A program made the translations under genes and the position numbers. A DNA stretch of 64,000 bases, from the NCBI GenBank assembly GCA_017545535.1, contig JAFWMS010000020.1:39568-103567 (forward strand), given 5' to 3'. The notes beneath the pieces are model-generated. The model made no database searches, was not told the origin of the DNA, and saw only the letters and a list, made by a program, of their open reading frames with translations. Source of the stretch: Clostridia bacterium (GTDB taxonomy: Bacteria; Bacillota; Clostridia; Christensenellales; CAG-138). This document shows, piece after piece, positions 25,156 to 35,381 of the stretch; the stretch's first letter is position 1, and each line of letters opens with the position of its first letter.

Positions 25156-25698
25156 TCACCAATTCGGCTCGCCTATCCCCAGGAACAGCACCCGGTGGGC
25201 GGGGATGTCCGGCTCCTCCAGCTGGGAGGAAACGAATTTATGCATGACCTGCTCGTAGGTCAGCCCGTCGTCCCCGGACAGGACCACGGCGTATCCCGGA
25301 TGCCCGTTGGTCTTCCCGGCCAGCGTCAACAGAAAGGGGAACGGCTCGTCCCGCATGTCGAACCCGTCGGAGAAGAACACCCGGTACTGCCCCTCGCTAA
25401 AGAACAAGTCCAGCAAGGCCATCTCCTCCCCGAAGAACTCCGCCAGGCGCACCCCGGCCGATTTCCCGGCGCCGGCCCGTTTCAAAAACCGCTGCCAGAC
25501 CCTGACGTTCTCCGTGACCGCCAGGTCCTCCAGGACCACCCAGCCGAACAGCTTCGCCGCCCGACGGGTATACCCCTCCTCCACCGTTTCAAAGCCGGTA
25601 TAGTCCCCCGCTTCATCCACAGTAAAGGACACGGGCCGCCGCACACAGCCCGTCAACAGAAGCACCGCCAGCAGGAAAACGAGGACCCTACCCTTCAT
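25156..25698 (-). CDS. Small predicted lipoprotein of unknown function
   Basis: A 180-residue protein with a classical lipoprotein signal: MKGRVLVFLLAVLLLTGC, where LLTGC is a good lipobox. The mature part is mixed alpha/beta with no family I recognise. GAGGAG lies 7 nt before the ATG at 25698; the longer open frame runs back into asparaginase. It overlaps the end of the asparaginase gene by 11 bp, so the two are translationally coupled, and it may be an envelope partner or simply a passenger. Confidence 0.7.
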   Translation of the reverse strand: MKGRVLVFLLAVLLLTGCVRRPVSFTVDEAGDYTGFETVEEGYTRRAAKLFGWVVLEDLAVTENVRVWQRFLKRAGAGKSAGVRLAEFFGEEMALLDLFFSEGQYRVFFSDGFDMRDEPFPFLLTLAGKTNGHPGYAVVLSGDDGLTYEQVMHKFVSSQLEEPDIPAHRVLFLGIGEPNW

Positions 25699-26701
25699 GG
25701 GGCAGCTCCTCGGTATAGAGCATGTCGTGGGAGATGCTGCCGTAGAAGAGGCGGCTGATCTCGTCATGGTCCCGGGTCTGGGCCAAAATCCACATGAGCT
25801 TCGCCACCACGGCTTCGGTGGTCATGTCGTAGGCCTCCAGCACGGGCAAGTCCGTCTTCAGCTTATGCCCCACCCGATACACGGTGAGATCGCTCCCCTC
25901 GTTGGGGACCTGGGTGGTCATGACCACGGTCTTCCCCGCCTTCACGCCCCGGCGTATGGCGTCGAAGAACCGGGACCCCTCGCTGGGCACGCCGCCCACG
26001 CCGAAGCTCTCCACCACCAGGGCGTCCTTGCGGCGGAGCATATAGGACAGGACCTCGGGCCCCATGCCGGGGATCAGCTTCACCAGGCCCACGCTGTCGT
26101 TGAGCCTGTGACTGAACACGGGGGGCTTTTGATAGTTGAGGTAGATATACCGCAGCACCCGCCCCTCCCGCACGGAGGCCAGCTCCGGGTAGTTGATGCT
26201 GGAAAAGGCGGAAAAGCTCTTGGAGCGCACCTTCCGGGCCCGAGTGCCCAGGATGACGGAGCCGTTGAACACGATCACCACCCCGCAGCTCCCGGGCGAG
26301 CAGGCATAGGCGAAGGCGTCCAGCAGGTTCACCTGGGAATCCGTGTTCTCGGAATGGATGGGCTTCTGGGCCCCGGTGAGCACGATGGGCTTGGGCGAAC
26401 GACGGACCAGGTAGCTGAGCGCCGCCGCCGTATAGGCCATGGTGTCGGTGCCGTGGGCCACCACGAAGCCGTCGTACTCCTCGTAGTATCGCTCGATGGC
26501 CCCGGAGATCACCAGCCAGTCGGCGGGGGTCATATCCGTACTGTCCAGGTTCAGCACCTGGATGGCGTGGGGCTCGCAGATGTTCTTCAAGCCCGGCACA
26601 GCCCTCAAAAGCTCCTCCCCGCTGACGGTGGGGGTGAGCCCTGCGTCCGTATTCCCGGAGGCGATGGTCCCCCCGGTGGCGATCAACAATATCTTCTTCA
26701 T
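25688..26701 (-). CDS. ansA: L-asparaginase, type I
   Basis: A 337-residue asparaginase that hydrolyses asparagine to aspartate and ammonia. The two catalytic threonines are T12 in IATGGTIAS and T85 in AHGTDTM. No signal peptide is present, matching the cytosolic AnsA type. There is no ribosome binding site before the ATG; instead the -10 TATACT ends exactly six bases upstream, so the message is predicted to be leaderless. The lipoprotein gene overlaps its end. Confidence 0.92.
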   Translation of the reverse strand: MKKILLIATGGTIASGNTDAGLTPTVSGEELLRAVPGLKNICEPHAIQVLNLDSTDMTPADWLVISGAIERYYEEYDGFVVAHGTDTMAYTAAALSYLVRRSPKPIVLTGAQKPIHSENTDSQVNLLDAFAYACSPGSCGVVIVFNGSVILGTRARKVRSKSFSAFSSINYPELASVREGRVLRYIYLNYQKPPVFSHRLNDSVGLVKLIPGMGPEVLSYMLRRKDALVVESFGVGGVPSEGSRFFDAIRRGVKAGKTVVMTTQVPNEGSDLTVYRVGHKLKTDLPVLEAYDMTTEAVVAKLMWILAQTRDHDEISRLFYGSISHDMLYTEELPHEG

Positions 26702-26707
26702 GGCTTA

Positions 26708-26736
26708 AGTATAACGAACCGAAGCCCGATTTGCAA
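26708..26736 (-). promoter_or_regulatory. Promoter of ansA, predicting a leaderless mRNA
   Basis: Minus strand TTGCAA (26736-26731), 17-nt spacer, TATACT (26713-26708), then TAAGCC and the ATG at 26701. The initiation codon falls at the expected +1. Confidence 0.65.
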
Positions 26737-26754
26737 GGAATACGGCAAACAAAA

Positions 26755-26780
26755 AGAAAATCTCCCGCAAGCGGGAGATT
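26755..26780 (-). terminator. Terminator after rpmE
   Basis: A perfect 10-bp stem AATCTCCCGC / GCGGGAGATT with a 2-nt loop, followed on the minus strand by TTCTTTTTG. It separates rpmE from the ansA promoter. Confidence 0.75.
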
Positions 26781-26820
26781 ATTTCTTTTGTTGTGATTGT
26801 GGAGTGGTTCAGGGAGGAAC

Positions 26821-27018
26821 TTACATGCCGTACCGCTTCTTGAAGCGATCGACCCGTCCGCCGCTGTCCACCAGCTTCTGCCGGCCCGTGAAGAACGGAT
26901 GGCACTTGCTGCAGATTTCGACCTTGAGCTCACCCTTGGTGGAGCCGGTAACGAAGGTCTCACCGCAGGCGCAGCGCACGACGGCCTCGCCGTAAGACGG
27001 TTGGATATCTTTCTTCAT
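26821..27018 (-). CDS. rpmE: Ribosomal protein L31
   Basis: A 65-residue L31 of the zinc-binding C+ type: CACG near residues 16-19 and CSKCHPF near 36-42, with the conserved [23 protein letters not shown] end. AAAGGAGTGATAA lies before the ATG. The promoter region contains a 12-bp perfect palindrome at the expected start of transcription, which may mean the gene is regulated, as zinc-dependent L31 genes are in some bacteria. Confidence 0.95.
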   Translation of the reverse strand: MKKDIQPSYGEAVVRCACGETFVTGSTKGELKVEICSKCHPFFTGRQKLVDSGGRVDRFKKRYGM

Positions 27019-27039
27019 GTATTATCACTCCTTTGTCGT

Positions 27040-27087
27040 GTAATGCATTACCGTTTGCCATTATACCATGGCGAACCGAAAATGCAA
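27040..27087 (-). promoter_or_regulatory. rpmE promoter with palindrome at +1
   Basis: Minus strand TTGCAT (27087-27082), 16-nt spacer, TATAAT (27065-27060). The palindrome GTAATGCATTAC (27040-27051) covers about +2 to +13, a good operator position. It loosely recalls Zur/Fur core sites (TAAT...ATTA). Confidence 0.6.
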
Positions 27088-27128
27088 GCACTTTTTTCAG
27101 GAAATTTTTGGGCACTTTTTCCCCTGGA

Positions 27129-28961
<1,833 letters not shown>

Positions 28962-29039
28962 TCGCTTCCTCCAAAGAAATATATGTATCTGTATGGGTGG
29001 GGACGTAAGGAAGGATAAGGAGCTATCCTGTATGGGTGT

Positions 29040-29069
29040 ATTGTATGGCCTGGGGCCGCCTTTTGTCAA
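29040..29069 (-). promoter_or_regulatory. Promoter of rho
   Basis: Minus strand TTGACA (29069-29064), 18-nt spacer, TACAAT (29045-29040). The leader is about 70 nt and holds a small hairpin GGATA-N6-TATCC near 29017-29032. Confidence 0.6.
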
Positions 29070-29119
29070 GGCATTTTCCAATATCGGTGCAAATGCGCCC
29101 CTCTTCGTCCCCCTTCGCC

Positions 29120-29150
29120 GCATAGGGTTCAACGGGGCCTCATAGGCTTA
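29120..29150 (+). promoter_or_regulatory. Sigma-E-like promoter of yabPQ
   Basis: GCATA (29120-29124), 16 nt, CATAGGCT (29141-29148), 19 nt before the yabP ATG. CATAnnnT is the -10 form read by mother-cell sigma-E. The same octamer precedes sigK and the dacF-like gene here. Confidence 0.55.
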
Positions 29151-29167
29151 TGGCAGGAGGTGGATCT

Positions 29168-29455
29168 ATGGATAAGAGCGGATCGCTGGCGGAATACGTG
29201 CCCGACGCCCACCAGATCGTCATCGAGGGGCAGCGCCGCGCCCGGATCACGGGGGTGGTGGACGTGGAGAGCTTCCACGAGGAGGAGGCCGCCATCCTGA
29301 CGGAGGCAGGGCTGCTGATCCTGGCCGGCGAGGAGCTGAAGCTGACCCGCCTGGACCCGGACAGCGGGCAGGTGATCGTGGACGGGCGCATCCAGTCCCT
29401 GGAGTACGACCGGCCAACGGCCCGACGGGGGCTCTTCGCCCGGTTCCGAGGATGA
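29168..29455 (+). CDS. yabP: Sporulation protein YabP
   Basis: A 95-residue YabP-family protein (VIEGQRRARITGVVDVESFHEEEAAILTEAGLLILAGEELKLTRLD...VDGRIQSLEY). YabP and YabQ are made in the mother cell and are needed for a normal spore coat/cortex. The ATG at 29168 has GGAGGTGG upstream. The last 4 bp overlap yabQ. The sigma-E-like element upstream fits mother-cell expression known in Bacillus. Confidence 0.93.
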   Translation: MDKSGSLAEYVPDAHQIVIEGQRRARITGVVDVESFHEEEAAILTEAGLLILAGEELKLTRLDPDSGQVIVDGRIQSLEYDRPTARRGLFARFRG

Positions 29456-29766
29456 TCTATGACGTGTTCCGCCAGCCCCATCAGGCGGCGGTCATGGTCT
29501 TCTTCGGCCTGTGCGCGGGGCTTAGCTATGAGCTGCTCCGGCTTTTTCGCCCCGGCTCCGGCGGCGGTGCCCTGTGGGATCTTTTGGCGCTTATGCCCAT
29601 CCAGGTTTGCCTGATCGCGGGGCTTTTGTCGGCCGGCCACGGGGAGATGCGGCTCTACGCCGTCCTCCTCTTCTTCGGGGCCATGGGGCTGGTCCGCTGG
29701 GCCTTCCGACCGCTTTTCACAGAAATCCTCCAAAAGATACGCAAAAAACAGTTTCCCTCTCGCTGA
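29452..29766 (+). CDS. yabQ: Spore cortex biosynthesis protein YabQ
   Basis: A 104-residue membrane protein with three or four hydrophobic segments, beginning MIYDVFRQPHQAAVMVFFGLCAGLSYELLRLFR, matching YabQ. It works with YabP in spore cortex assembly at the outer forespore membrane. The start overlaps the stop of yabP (ATGA). Homologues are often a little longer at the C-terminus. Confidence 0.9.
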   Translation: MIYDVFRQPHQAAVMVFFGLCAGLSYELLRLFRPGSGGGALWDLLALMPIQVCLIAGLLSAGHGEMRLYAVLLFFGAMGLVRWAFRPLFTEILQKIRKKQFPSR

Positions 29767-29780
29767 AATTCTGCTATACT
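29754..29780 (+). promoter_or_regulatory. Extended -10 promoter of divIC
   Basis: TGC-TATACT with the hexamer at 29775-29780, seven bases before the GTG start of divIC. The -35 is weak (TTTCCC at 17 nt), which an extended -10 can offset. The spacing predicts a near-leaderless message. Confidence 0.5.
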
Positions 29781-29787
29781 GCTGTTC

Positions 29788-30108
29788 GTGAAGAAGCGCG
29801 CCCGTAAAAAAACGGTTTTTTTCAAACCCATACACTTTCTCCTGCTCCTGGCGATAGACGGGGTTATTTTGGCCGGCGTCATCATCCCCCAGCACACCAA
29901 CATCGAGAACGCCCAGCTGCTGCTGGAACAGACCCAAAGCGAGCTCAACGCCATCAAGATCGAGTATGAGCGGGAGCAGGCGAATTTGGAGTACATGCAG
30001 ACGGACGAGTATAAGCTCCAGCAGGGCTCCGTCCGCTACGGCTGGCACTATACCGACGACACCATCATCCTGGACGACGACGAGTCCCTGGCGGGAGGCG
30101 GCCAATGA
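29788..30108 (+). CDS. divIC: FtsB/DivIC-family septum formation protein
   Basis: A 106-residue bitopic protein: basic N-terminus, one membrane helix (about residues 14-32), a coiled coil (about 37-70, IENAQLLLEQTQSELNAIKIEYEREQ) and an acidic C-terminal tail. That is the DivIC/FtsL layout of the cell division complex. Gene order yabP-yabQ-divIC is conserved in Bacillus and Clostridia. The GTG start lacks a ribosome site and lies seven bases after a -10 hexamer. The end overlaps ppx by 4 bp. Confidence 0.85.
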   Translation: MKKRARKKTVFFKPIHFLLLLAIDGVILAGVIIPQHTNIENAQLLLEQTQSELNAIKIEYEREQANLEYMQTDEYKLQQGSVRYGWHYTDDTIILDDDESLAGGGQ

Positions 30109-30998
30109 GATCGCCCCTCGGCATACTGGATATCGGCAGCAACTCCGTCCGCTTCGCCATTCTGGATAGAGGCGGGGACGGGGCTTTTTTTGTGCCCGGG
30201 GGCCGGAAGCTCACCTGCACCACGAGGCTCGGCAAGGGCCTGGACGAAACGGGCCGCCTGTCCGCCAAGGCCATGGCGGATACGGTGGTCGCCTGCCGCC
30301 GGTTCTGCGACCGGGCGGCGGCGGAGGGCGCGCCGGTCTACGCCTATGCCACCAGCGCCGTCCGGGACGCCAAGAATCGTCAGGAGCTTTTGGACGACCT
30401 TGCGGCGGCCTGCCCCGAGGTCAAATTCTTCCTGCTCTCCGGCGAGGAGGAGGGACGGCTGGCGTATCGGGGGGCCATGGGCCATCAGGCGGGGACGCTG
30501 CTGGACATCGGCGGCGGCAGCGCCCAGGTGGTCACGGACCGCTGGGCCGTCAGCTTCCCCACGGGCTGCGTCCGGGCCCGGGACGTCTGCCCGGAGGATG
30601 ATCTTTCTCGGATGCGGGATACCGTCTACAGCTGGCTCAGTGGACGCGTCGCCCTGCCGGAGCCGACGAGCGGACCCTTCCGGGGCGTGGGCGGCACCAT
30701 CACCACCCTGGGGGCGCTGCTGCTGGGGCAAAAGAGCTTTGACGGGGCCGGACTTGCCCAGCTGCGGCTCACCCCGGAGCTGCTAAACGCCCTGCTCGTG
30801 CGGCTCTCCGCTTTGGGCGACGAACGGCGGGCCCAAATGCCCCTGCTGGTCCGTCGCCACGACGTGATCCTGCAGGGGGGACTCATCCTCAGCTGGTTCA
30901 TGGAGCGGCTCGCCATCCCGTTTTTGACCCCCACGGACCGGGACGGCATGGAGGGGTTCGCCATGTGGCTGGCGGAGCGTGGACATATAGAGAAATGA
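30105..30998 (+). CDS. Ppx/GppA-family phosphatase
   Basis: A 297-residue ASKHA-fold enzyme of the exopolyphosphatase/pppGpp phosphatase family. It has the phosphate loops LDIGSNSVRFAILD (about 5-18) and LLDIGGGSAQVV (about 132-143). It contains only the two-domain Ppx-GppA core, like the short single-module forms, without the HD-like C-terminal domain of Escherichia coli Ppx. It overlaps divIC and should be co-transcribed with it. Polyphosphate or pppGpp as substrate is not distinguishable. Confidence 0.9.
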   Translation: MRSPLGILDIGSNSVRFAILDRGGDGAFFVPGGRKLTCTTRLGKGLDETGRLSAKAMADTVVACRRFCDRAAAEGAPVYAYATSAVRDAKNRQELLDDLAAACPEVKFFLLSGEEEGRLAYRGAMGHQAGTLLDIGGGSAQVVTDRWAVSFPTGCVRARDVCPEDDLSRMRDTVYSWLSGRVALPEPTSGPFRGVGGTITTLGALLLGQKSFDGAGLAQLRLTPELLNALLVRLSALGDERRAQMPLLVRRHDVILQGGLILSWFMERLAIPFLTPTDRDGMEGFAMWLAERGHIEK

Positions 30999-31002
30999 TT
31001 TT

Positions 31003-31060
31003 TTCCTTTTCTCTTCGGGAAGAGGAGAAAAGGAACCGAAAAGAGAAGCCAAGGGATATA
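31003..31060. repeat. Dispersed stem-loop element, copy R5 (hairpin B, inverted)
   Basis: TTCCTTTTCTC and GAGAAAAGGAA (31003-31035) form an 11-bp stem, followed by CCGAAAAGAGAAGCC, which is the reverse complement of the flank seen before hairpin B in R3 and R6. It begins just after the ppx stop. Confidence 0.7.
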
Positions 31061-31065
31061 AAAAA

Positions 31066-31103
31066 GACCGTTGGGATGCCGATCGGGCGCCCAACGGCCT
31101 TTT
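31066..31103. terminator. Bidirectional terminator between ppx and the acidic zinc-ribbon gene
   Basis: CCGTTGGG pairs with CCCAACGG (31068-31097). The plus strand continues CCTTTTATGG; the minus strand continues with TCTTTTTT, so it is strongest for the minus-strand gene. Confidence 0.7.
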
Positions 31104-31117
31104 ATGGTAGATAGGGA

Positions 31118-31522
31118 TCACTCCTCGTCGTCCAGTTTGTCGGCGATGTTGATCTCGATGGGCTCGTTGCAGTTGGGGCAGATGAGCCCGTCCGGATTGT
31201 CCAGCATATCCTCGTCGAAGTAGATGGTCTCGCCGCAGCTGGGGCAAACGACCTCGAAGAAGTCGTCGTCCACGTCCTCGTCGTCCTCATCCTCATCGTC
31301 CTCGCCGTAGAGGATCTCATCGTAGTCGTCCATGTCGTCGTAGATCTCGTCGATGGAATCGTTGATCTCCTCGATGGCGTCATCGTGATCGCTCAGCTCC
31401 TCGGCGATGGTGTCCAGGGCGTCGATGATGGCGTTGAACAACTTCTTCTGCTTGGCGTCCTCGATCTCCAGCCCCTCCATGAGGCCGTCCAGATACGCAA
31501 CTTTTTCTGAGATCCTGCTCAT
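31118..31522 (-). CDS. Acidic protein with C-terminal zinc ribbon (CD1247-type)
   Basis: A 134-residue, very acidic protein. The N-terminal half is a predicted coiled coil (ISEKVAYLDGLMEGLEI... to about 60), the middle is almost all Asp/Glu, and the C-terminus holds a zinc ribbon CPSC...CPNC (about residues 93-117). It matches the CD1247 N-terminal-domain proteins of Clostridia, which have no assigned function. It lies 38 bp after efp on the same strand in the M24 peptidase-efp unit, a neighbourhood that is common for this family. Confidence 0.8.
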   Translation of the reverse strand: MSRISEKVAYLDGLMEGLEIEDAKQKKLFNAIIDALDTIAEELSDHDDAIEEINDSIDEIYDDMDDYDEILYGEDDEDEDDEDVDDDFFEVVCPSCGETIYFDEDMLDNPDGLICPNCNEPIEINIADKLDDEE

Positions 31523-31559
31523 ATGCTCTTCCTCCTTGATCCTTTTGGTATACTATGCC

Positions 31560-32117
31560 TTAGATGCGCTCCATGTATTCGCCGGTGCGGGTGTCCACAC
31601 GGATCTTGTCGCCCTGGTTCACGAACAGGGGCACGGCGATGTGGTAGCCGGTCTCCAGCACGGCGGGCTTGGTGGTGCCGGTGGCGGTGTCGCCCTTGAA
31701 GCCGGGCTCGGTCTCGGTGACCTCCAGGACTACGAAGTTGGGGGCCTGCACGGCGAAGGGAGCGCCCTTGTAGGAGCGGACCGTGACGGTGTCGTTCTCC
31801 TTGATGAAGTCGATGGCGTCCTCCACCTGCTCATGGTTCAGGGGAATGAGATCAAAGGTCTCGCTGTCCATGAAGTAATAGAGATCGCCGTCGGAGTAAG
31901 AATACTGCATCTCCTTGGTTTCGATGCGGGCCTCGGGATACTTGTCCGTGGGGCTGAAGGTGCGCTCCAGCACCGCGCCGGTCATCGCGTTCTTGAGCCG
32001 GGTGCGGACGAAGGCCGCGCCCTTGCCGGGCTTCACATGCTGGAAGTCCACGACGGACCAAACGTTGCCGTCGATCTCCACCGTAGTGCCCTTACGAAAA
32101 TCACCTGCCATTACCAT
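31560..32117 (-). CDS. efp: Elongation factor P
   Basis: A 185-residue EF-P, which rescues ribosomes stalled at polyproline. It has the three beta-barrel domains; the domain I loop reads [15 protein letters not shown], with the modification-site Lys followed by G-A. The family start is usually MxxAGDFRKG; here [28 protein letters not shown] lies upstream of the first ATG. It lies between an M24 peptidase and the acidic zinc-ribbon protein. No EF-P modification enzyme is present in the window. Confidence 0.96.
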   Translation of the reverse strand: MVMAGDFRKGTTVEIDGNVWSVVDFQHVKPGKGAAFVRTRLKNAMTGAVLERTFSPTDKYPEARIETKEMQYSYSDGDLYYFMDSETFDLIPLNHEQVEDAIDFIKENDTVTVRSYKGAPFAVQAPNFVVLEVTETEPGFKGDTATGTTKPAVLETGYHIAVPLFVNQGDKIRVDTRTGEYMERI

Positions 32118-32158
32118 AGTTTTCTTTTCCTCCCTGTATAATTGGTTTGGTTCTATCG

Positions 32159-33226
32159 TTACTCAACGCTGAGAAGCTCTTTGGTGGAGCTGACCAGGTC
32201 GATCTTGCCCGTTTCGGTGACGACGCAGCAATCCTCGATGCGTACGCCCAGCCTGCCTTCGATGTAGATGCCCGGCTCCACGGTGATGGTCATGCCCGGC
32301 TCGAAGGTCCACTCGCTGGCGGTGGAGGCGTTGGGGGCCTCGTGGATCATGAGGCCGAAGCCGTGGCCCAGGCTGTGGCCGAAGGTCTCGCCGTAGCCCT
32401 TGGAGGCGATGTAGTCCCGGGCGAGGGCGTCCAGCTCCTTGCCGGTGATGCCCGCCTTCAAGGCGTCGAGAGCCTTCTGCTGGGCGGTGCGGACGATGTC
32501 GTAGATCTTCTTGGAGAAGTCGTCCACCTCACCCACGGCGAAGGTGCGGGTCATGTCGCTGTGGTAGCCGTTGTAGACGCAGCCAAAGTCCAAAACCACC
32601 AGATCGCCCTTCTGGAGCCGCCGATCCCCGGGGATGGCGTGGCACATGGCGCCGTTGGGGCCGGAGCCCACGATGGTGTCGAAGGAGGGGCACTCGCTCC
32701 CCAGCTTGGCGTTGATGTAGTCCAGCTCCGCCGCCACTTCCTTCTCGGTCATGCCGCTGCCGATGCGGGTCAAAAGGGTCTTGAAGCCCTCGTCCGCCAT
32801 GTTCTGGGCCCGCTGCAGATCCGCGATCTCGTCCGCCGTCTTGATGAGGCGGGGCTTGTTCATCTCCTCGGAGAAGGGGACGAACTCATAGTCCAGGGCC
32901 TTGTATTTCTCGAAGACGGACACGGTCATGGTCTGGTTCTCAAAGGCGACCCGCCTGCAGCCGTCGGCCTTCAGGAGCTTGTCCACCGTGGGGAGCAGGG
33001 CCCCCCGGCCCACCTCCACCACCTCGAAGTCCGGGCTCTGCTCCCGGGCCTGAATGGTATACCGAAAATCCGTCAGCAGCGACGCGCTCTTCCCCGTGAT
33101 CACCAGGGCCGCTTCGTCGCTGGTAAAGCCGGAGTAGTAGCGGATGGCGGTGAGCCCGGTGACGAGGGCGCCGTCCAGCCCGCTCTTGTCCAGCAGGGTG
33201 CGCAGCTTTTCCACACGTTCTTTCAT
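32159..33226 (-). CDS. M24-family aminopeptidase (Xaa-Pro type)
   Basis: A 355-residue peptidase of the pita-bread fold that removes the first residue before proline. An N-terminal creatinase-like domain (about 1-125) precedes the catalytic domain. Metal ligands are visible in [18 protein letters not shown] (two Asp), [12 protein letters not shown] (His), VEPGIYIEG (Glu) and VRIEDCC (Glu). I chose the ATG at 33226 (GGAGGAAAG upstream); the open frame continues upstream through the promoter without meaning. It lies 41 bp before efp, a conserved pair in Firmicutes. Confidence 0.92.
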   Translation of the reverse strand: MKERVEKLRTLLDKSGLDGALVTGLTAIRYYSGFTSDEAALVITGKSASLLTDFRYTIQAREQSPDFEVVEVGRGALLPTVDKLLKADGCRRVAFENQTMTVSVFEKYKALDYEFVPFSEEMNKPRLIKTADEIADLQRAQNMADEGFKTLLTRIGSGMTEKEVAAELDYINAKLGSECPSFDTIVGSGPNGAMCHAIPGDRRLQKGDLVVLDFGCVYNGYHSDMTRTFAVGEVDDFSKKIYDIVRTAQQKALDALKAGITGKELDALARDYIASKGYGETFGHSLGHGFGLMIHEAPNASTASEWTFEPGMTITVEPGIYIEGRLGVRIEDCCVVTETGKIDLVSSTKELLSVE

Positions 33227-33274
33227 ACTGTGAATGCTTTCCTCCCTCCATAGTCTTACACAATAAGTCATAAT

Positions 33275-33303
33275 ATTATAGCATGGCGTTTTCCATATCA
33301 CAA
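33275..33303 (-). promoter_or_regulatory. Promoter of the M24 peptidase-efp unit
   Basis: Minus strand TTGTGA (33303-33298), 17-nt spacer, TATAAT (33280-33275) preceded by TGC. It overlaps the last codons of sigK. Confidence 0.65.
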
Positions 33304-34032
33304 GTGTTTTTTTCCGGGGTCGAGGGCCGGCCCCTCCCCCGCCGCCAACAGGGCCAGGCGCAGCTGGATGAGGCCCTTTTTCTCGATCCGGGAGATATAG
33401 GACCGGGAGATCCTCAGCCGTTCCGCCACCTGCTGCTGGGTCAGGGGCGGCTCGCCGTCCAGACCGTAACGCCACAGGAGCACCTGCTTCTCCCGCCTGC
33501 CCAAGGACCGGTCCATCAGCGCCCGGAGCCGATCCCCATCGAGACGGCGGCGGACCTCCTCGAAGATCTCCTCCCCGTCCGTGCCCACCAGATCCAGCAC
33601 GCTCACCTCGTTCCCCTCCCGATCCCGGCCCAGAGGCTCCTCCATGGACACCTCCCCCACCTGCTTCTTCTCCGTCCTCAGGCTCATGCGGATCTCGTTT
33701 TCGATGCACCGGGCGGCGTAACCGGACAGGGCCCCCTTGTCCGGGGAGAAGGTGTCCACGGCCTTGATGAGGCCCACGGTGCCGATGGAGATAAGGTCGT
33801 CCAGCTCCCGCCGCCGGGACAGCTTCCCCCGGGCGGCGTACTTCCCCGCGATGTGGGCGCAGAGCCGCAGGTTGTGGAGGATGAGTTTGTCTCGGGCGTC
33901 CATGTCCCCGGCCCGGCAGGATTCCACCGCCGCCTTCTCCTCCGCCGCCGAGAGGGGCTTGGGGAAGGAGGTCCCCTTCAGATACCCGGCGAAGAACAGC
34001 CCCTTGAGAAACTCCAGCAAAAACAGCAGCAT
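33298..34032 (-). CDS. sigK: Sporulation sigma factor SigK (intact pro-form)
   Basis: A 244-residue sigma-70-family factor active in the late mother cell. It starts with a hydrophobic pro-sequence (MLLFLLEFLKGLFFAGYLKG, about 1-20) that is normally cut by an intramembrane protease. Region 2 contains LILHNLRLCAHIAGKYAARG and ELDDLISIGTVGLIKAVDTF; region 4 holds the helix-turn-helix LTQQQVAERLRISRSYISRIEKKGL. The gene is uninterrupted, with no skin element. GGGGGTGGGG precedes the ATG and a sigma-E-like CATAGGCT lies 20 nt upstream of it. Confidence 0.93.
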   Translation of the reverse strand: MLLFLLEFLKGLFFAGYLKGTSFPKPLSAAEEKAAVESCRAGDMDARDKLILHNLRLCAHIAGKYAARGKLSRRRELDDLISIGTVGLIKAVDTFSPDKGALSGYAARCIENEIRMSLRTEKKQVGEVSMEEPLGRDREGNEVSVLDLVGTDGEEIFEEVRRRLDGDRLRALMDRSLGRREKQVLLWRYGLDGEPPLTQQQVAERLRISRSYISRIEKKGLIQLRLALLAAGEGPALDPGKKHL

Positions 34033-34052
34033 AGCCCCACCCCCTGTCCTTC

Positions 34053-34081
34053 AGCCTATGCGCCGATCCCGTAGGCCATGC
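34053..34081 (-). promoter_or_regulatory. Sigma-E-like promoter of sigK
   Basis: Minus strand GCATG (34081-34077), 16 nt, CATAGGCT (34060-34053), 20 nt before the sigK ATG. The arrangement matches that before yabP. Confidence 0.55.
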
Positions 34082-34132
34082 CAGGAGTCCGCAGCGACCG
34101 CCGGAGAAATAAACAGATCATTGATTTTCAAA

Positions 34133-34175
34133 CAATAAATTGATTATTGAATTCCGATCCCGTTTCCGCTACACT
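34133..34175 (+). promoter_or_regulatory. Promoter and possible operator of the HTH-TPR gene
   Basis: TTGAAT (34147-34152), 17-nt spacer, TACACT (34170-34175). The inverted repeat CAATAA-N5-TTATTG (34133-34149) touches the -35 and could be an operator for the encoded regulator. Confidence 0.5.
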
Positions 34176-34213
34176 GAAGGCACACCGGTGAACGAAGAAA
34201 AAAGGAGACAGGT

Positions 34214-35377
34214 ATGATCCAGTTAGGAGATAGAATCAAGGAGTTCCGCCGTCGGGACGGGCGGACCCAGGAGGCCCTGGCCAACGAGCTGGGCGTGACC
34301 CCCCAGGCGGTCTCCCGCTGGGAGAAGGGGCTCTGTTACCCCGATATGGGCATGATCCCCTCCATCGCCAACGTTTTCGGCGTGTCCATCGACGAGCTCT
34401 TCGGCTACGACAACGAGCGGTCCAGGAAGGTGGACGCCCTCACGGAGCGCATCCGGGGGATGATTTGGGAGAACAACGGGGTGGACGTGAGCATGGACCA
34501 GTGCATCGCCCTGGCCCGGGAGGGGCTCATCGAGTTCCCCGGTAACGAAAAACTGACGCTGGCCCTTGCCTCCGCCCTCTACACCGCCGGATACGTGCGT
34601 CACGGGGAGCTCCACTTGACCGACGCGGAGGGGTACGGCGTCTACGACGTCCGGCGGCACCGGACCTATCCCGAGTGGCAGGAGGCCGTCAAGCTCTATG
34701 AAAAGCTGCTGCCCGCCCTCACCGACGGGAAGCTCCGGCGGCAGGCGGTGAGGGAGCTGAGCCAGCTCTACAGGAACCTGGGCGAGAGGGAAAAGGCCCT
34801 GGCCCTGGCGGATGACGCCCCCGGTCTCTACGGGTCCGCCCCCTTTTTGCGGATCAACGCCTTCGACGGCCGGGAGGCGGTGGCCGCCTGCGGGGAGGCG
34901 CTGCTGGAGACGGTGCGCACCAGCGGGGAGCTGATGGTCCAGATCCTGCTGAACGATCGAACCATTCCGCCCCGGGCGGCGGCGGACCTGCTGCAAAACG
35001 GAGCGGATCTGTTTCGCCTGGTGTGCACGGAAGGGGATTATGGGCTGAACCACGGGTTTTTGGCCTGCCTTCATATGCTCCGCGCCTACTATCTGTGGCA
35101 GAGCGGGGCTCATGACGAGGCCTTCGCGGCCCTTGACCGAGCCCTGGACCATGCCCAACGCGCGGATCGTCTTTTCGCCCTTGGCGATAGCCCCTATGCC
35201 TCTCCCCTGCTCCGCCAGGTCCGGATACCGGTCCCGACTGAGCCGAAGGAGGGCACCCTCCGCAGAGAGCTGCCGGAGCTGTGGCCCTGGTGGGACGTGC
35301 CGGACCGGGACGAGGTCAAATCCCAAATGGCGGCCGATCCCCGCTGGGCATCGTGGGTGGAACGGACCCGAGCATAA
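34214..35377 (+). CDS. XRE-family regulator with TPR-like C-terminal domain
   Basis: A 387-residue protein. The N-terminus is a Cro/C1 helix-turn-helix (RIKEFRRRDGRTQEALANELGVTPQAVSRWEKGLCYPD, about 7-45), followed by a long all-helical region with TPR-like repeats (for example EAVKLYEKLLPAL and DEAFAALDRALDHAQRADRLFALG). This layout is common in gut Clostridia and may sense a peptide or protein partner, but no ligand is known. AAAGGAGACAGGT precedes the ATG. The gene diverges from sigK and faces mltG across a terminator. Confidence 0.85.
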   Translation: MIQLGDRIKEFRRRDGRTQEALANELGVTPQAVSRWEKGLCYPDMGMIPSIANVFGVSIDELFGYDNERSRKVDALTERIRGMIWENNGVDVSMDQCIALAREGLIEFPGNEKLTLALASALYTAGYVRHGELHLTDAEGYGVYDVRRHRTYPEWQEAVKLYEKLLPALTDGKLRRQAVRELSQLYRNLGEREKALALADDAPGLYGSAPFLRINAFDGREAVAACGEALLETVRTSGELMVQILLNDRTIPPRAAADLLQNGADLFRLVCTEGDYGLNHGFLACLHMLRAYYLWQSGAHDEAFAALDRALDHAQRADRLFALGDSPYASPLLRQVRIPVPTEPKEGTLRRELPELWPWWDVPDRDEVKSQMAADPRWASWVERTRA

Positions 35378-35381
35378 AAAA

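Noticed and set aside
33298..34032. Skin-element-type interruption of sigK
   Set aside because: The reading frame is continuous from the pro-sequence through region 4, with no recombinase nearby.
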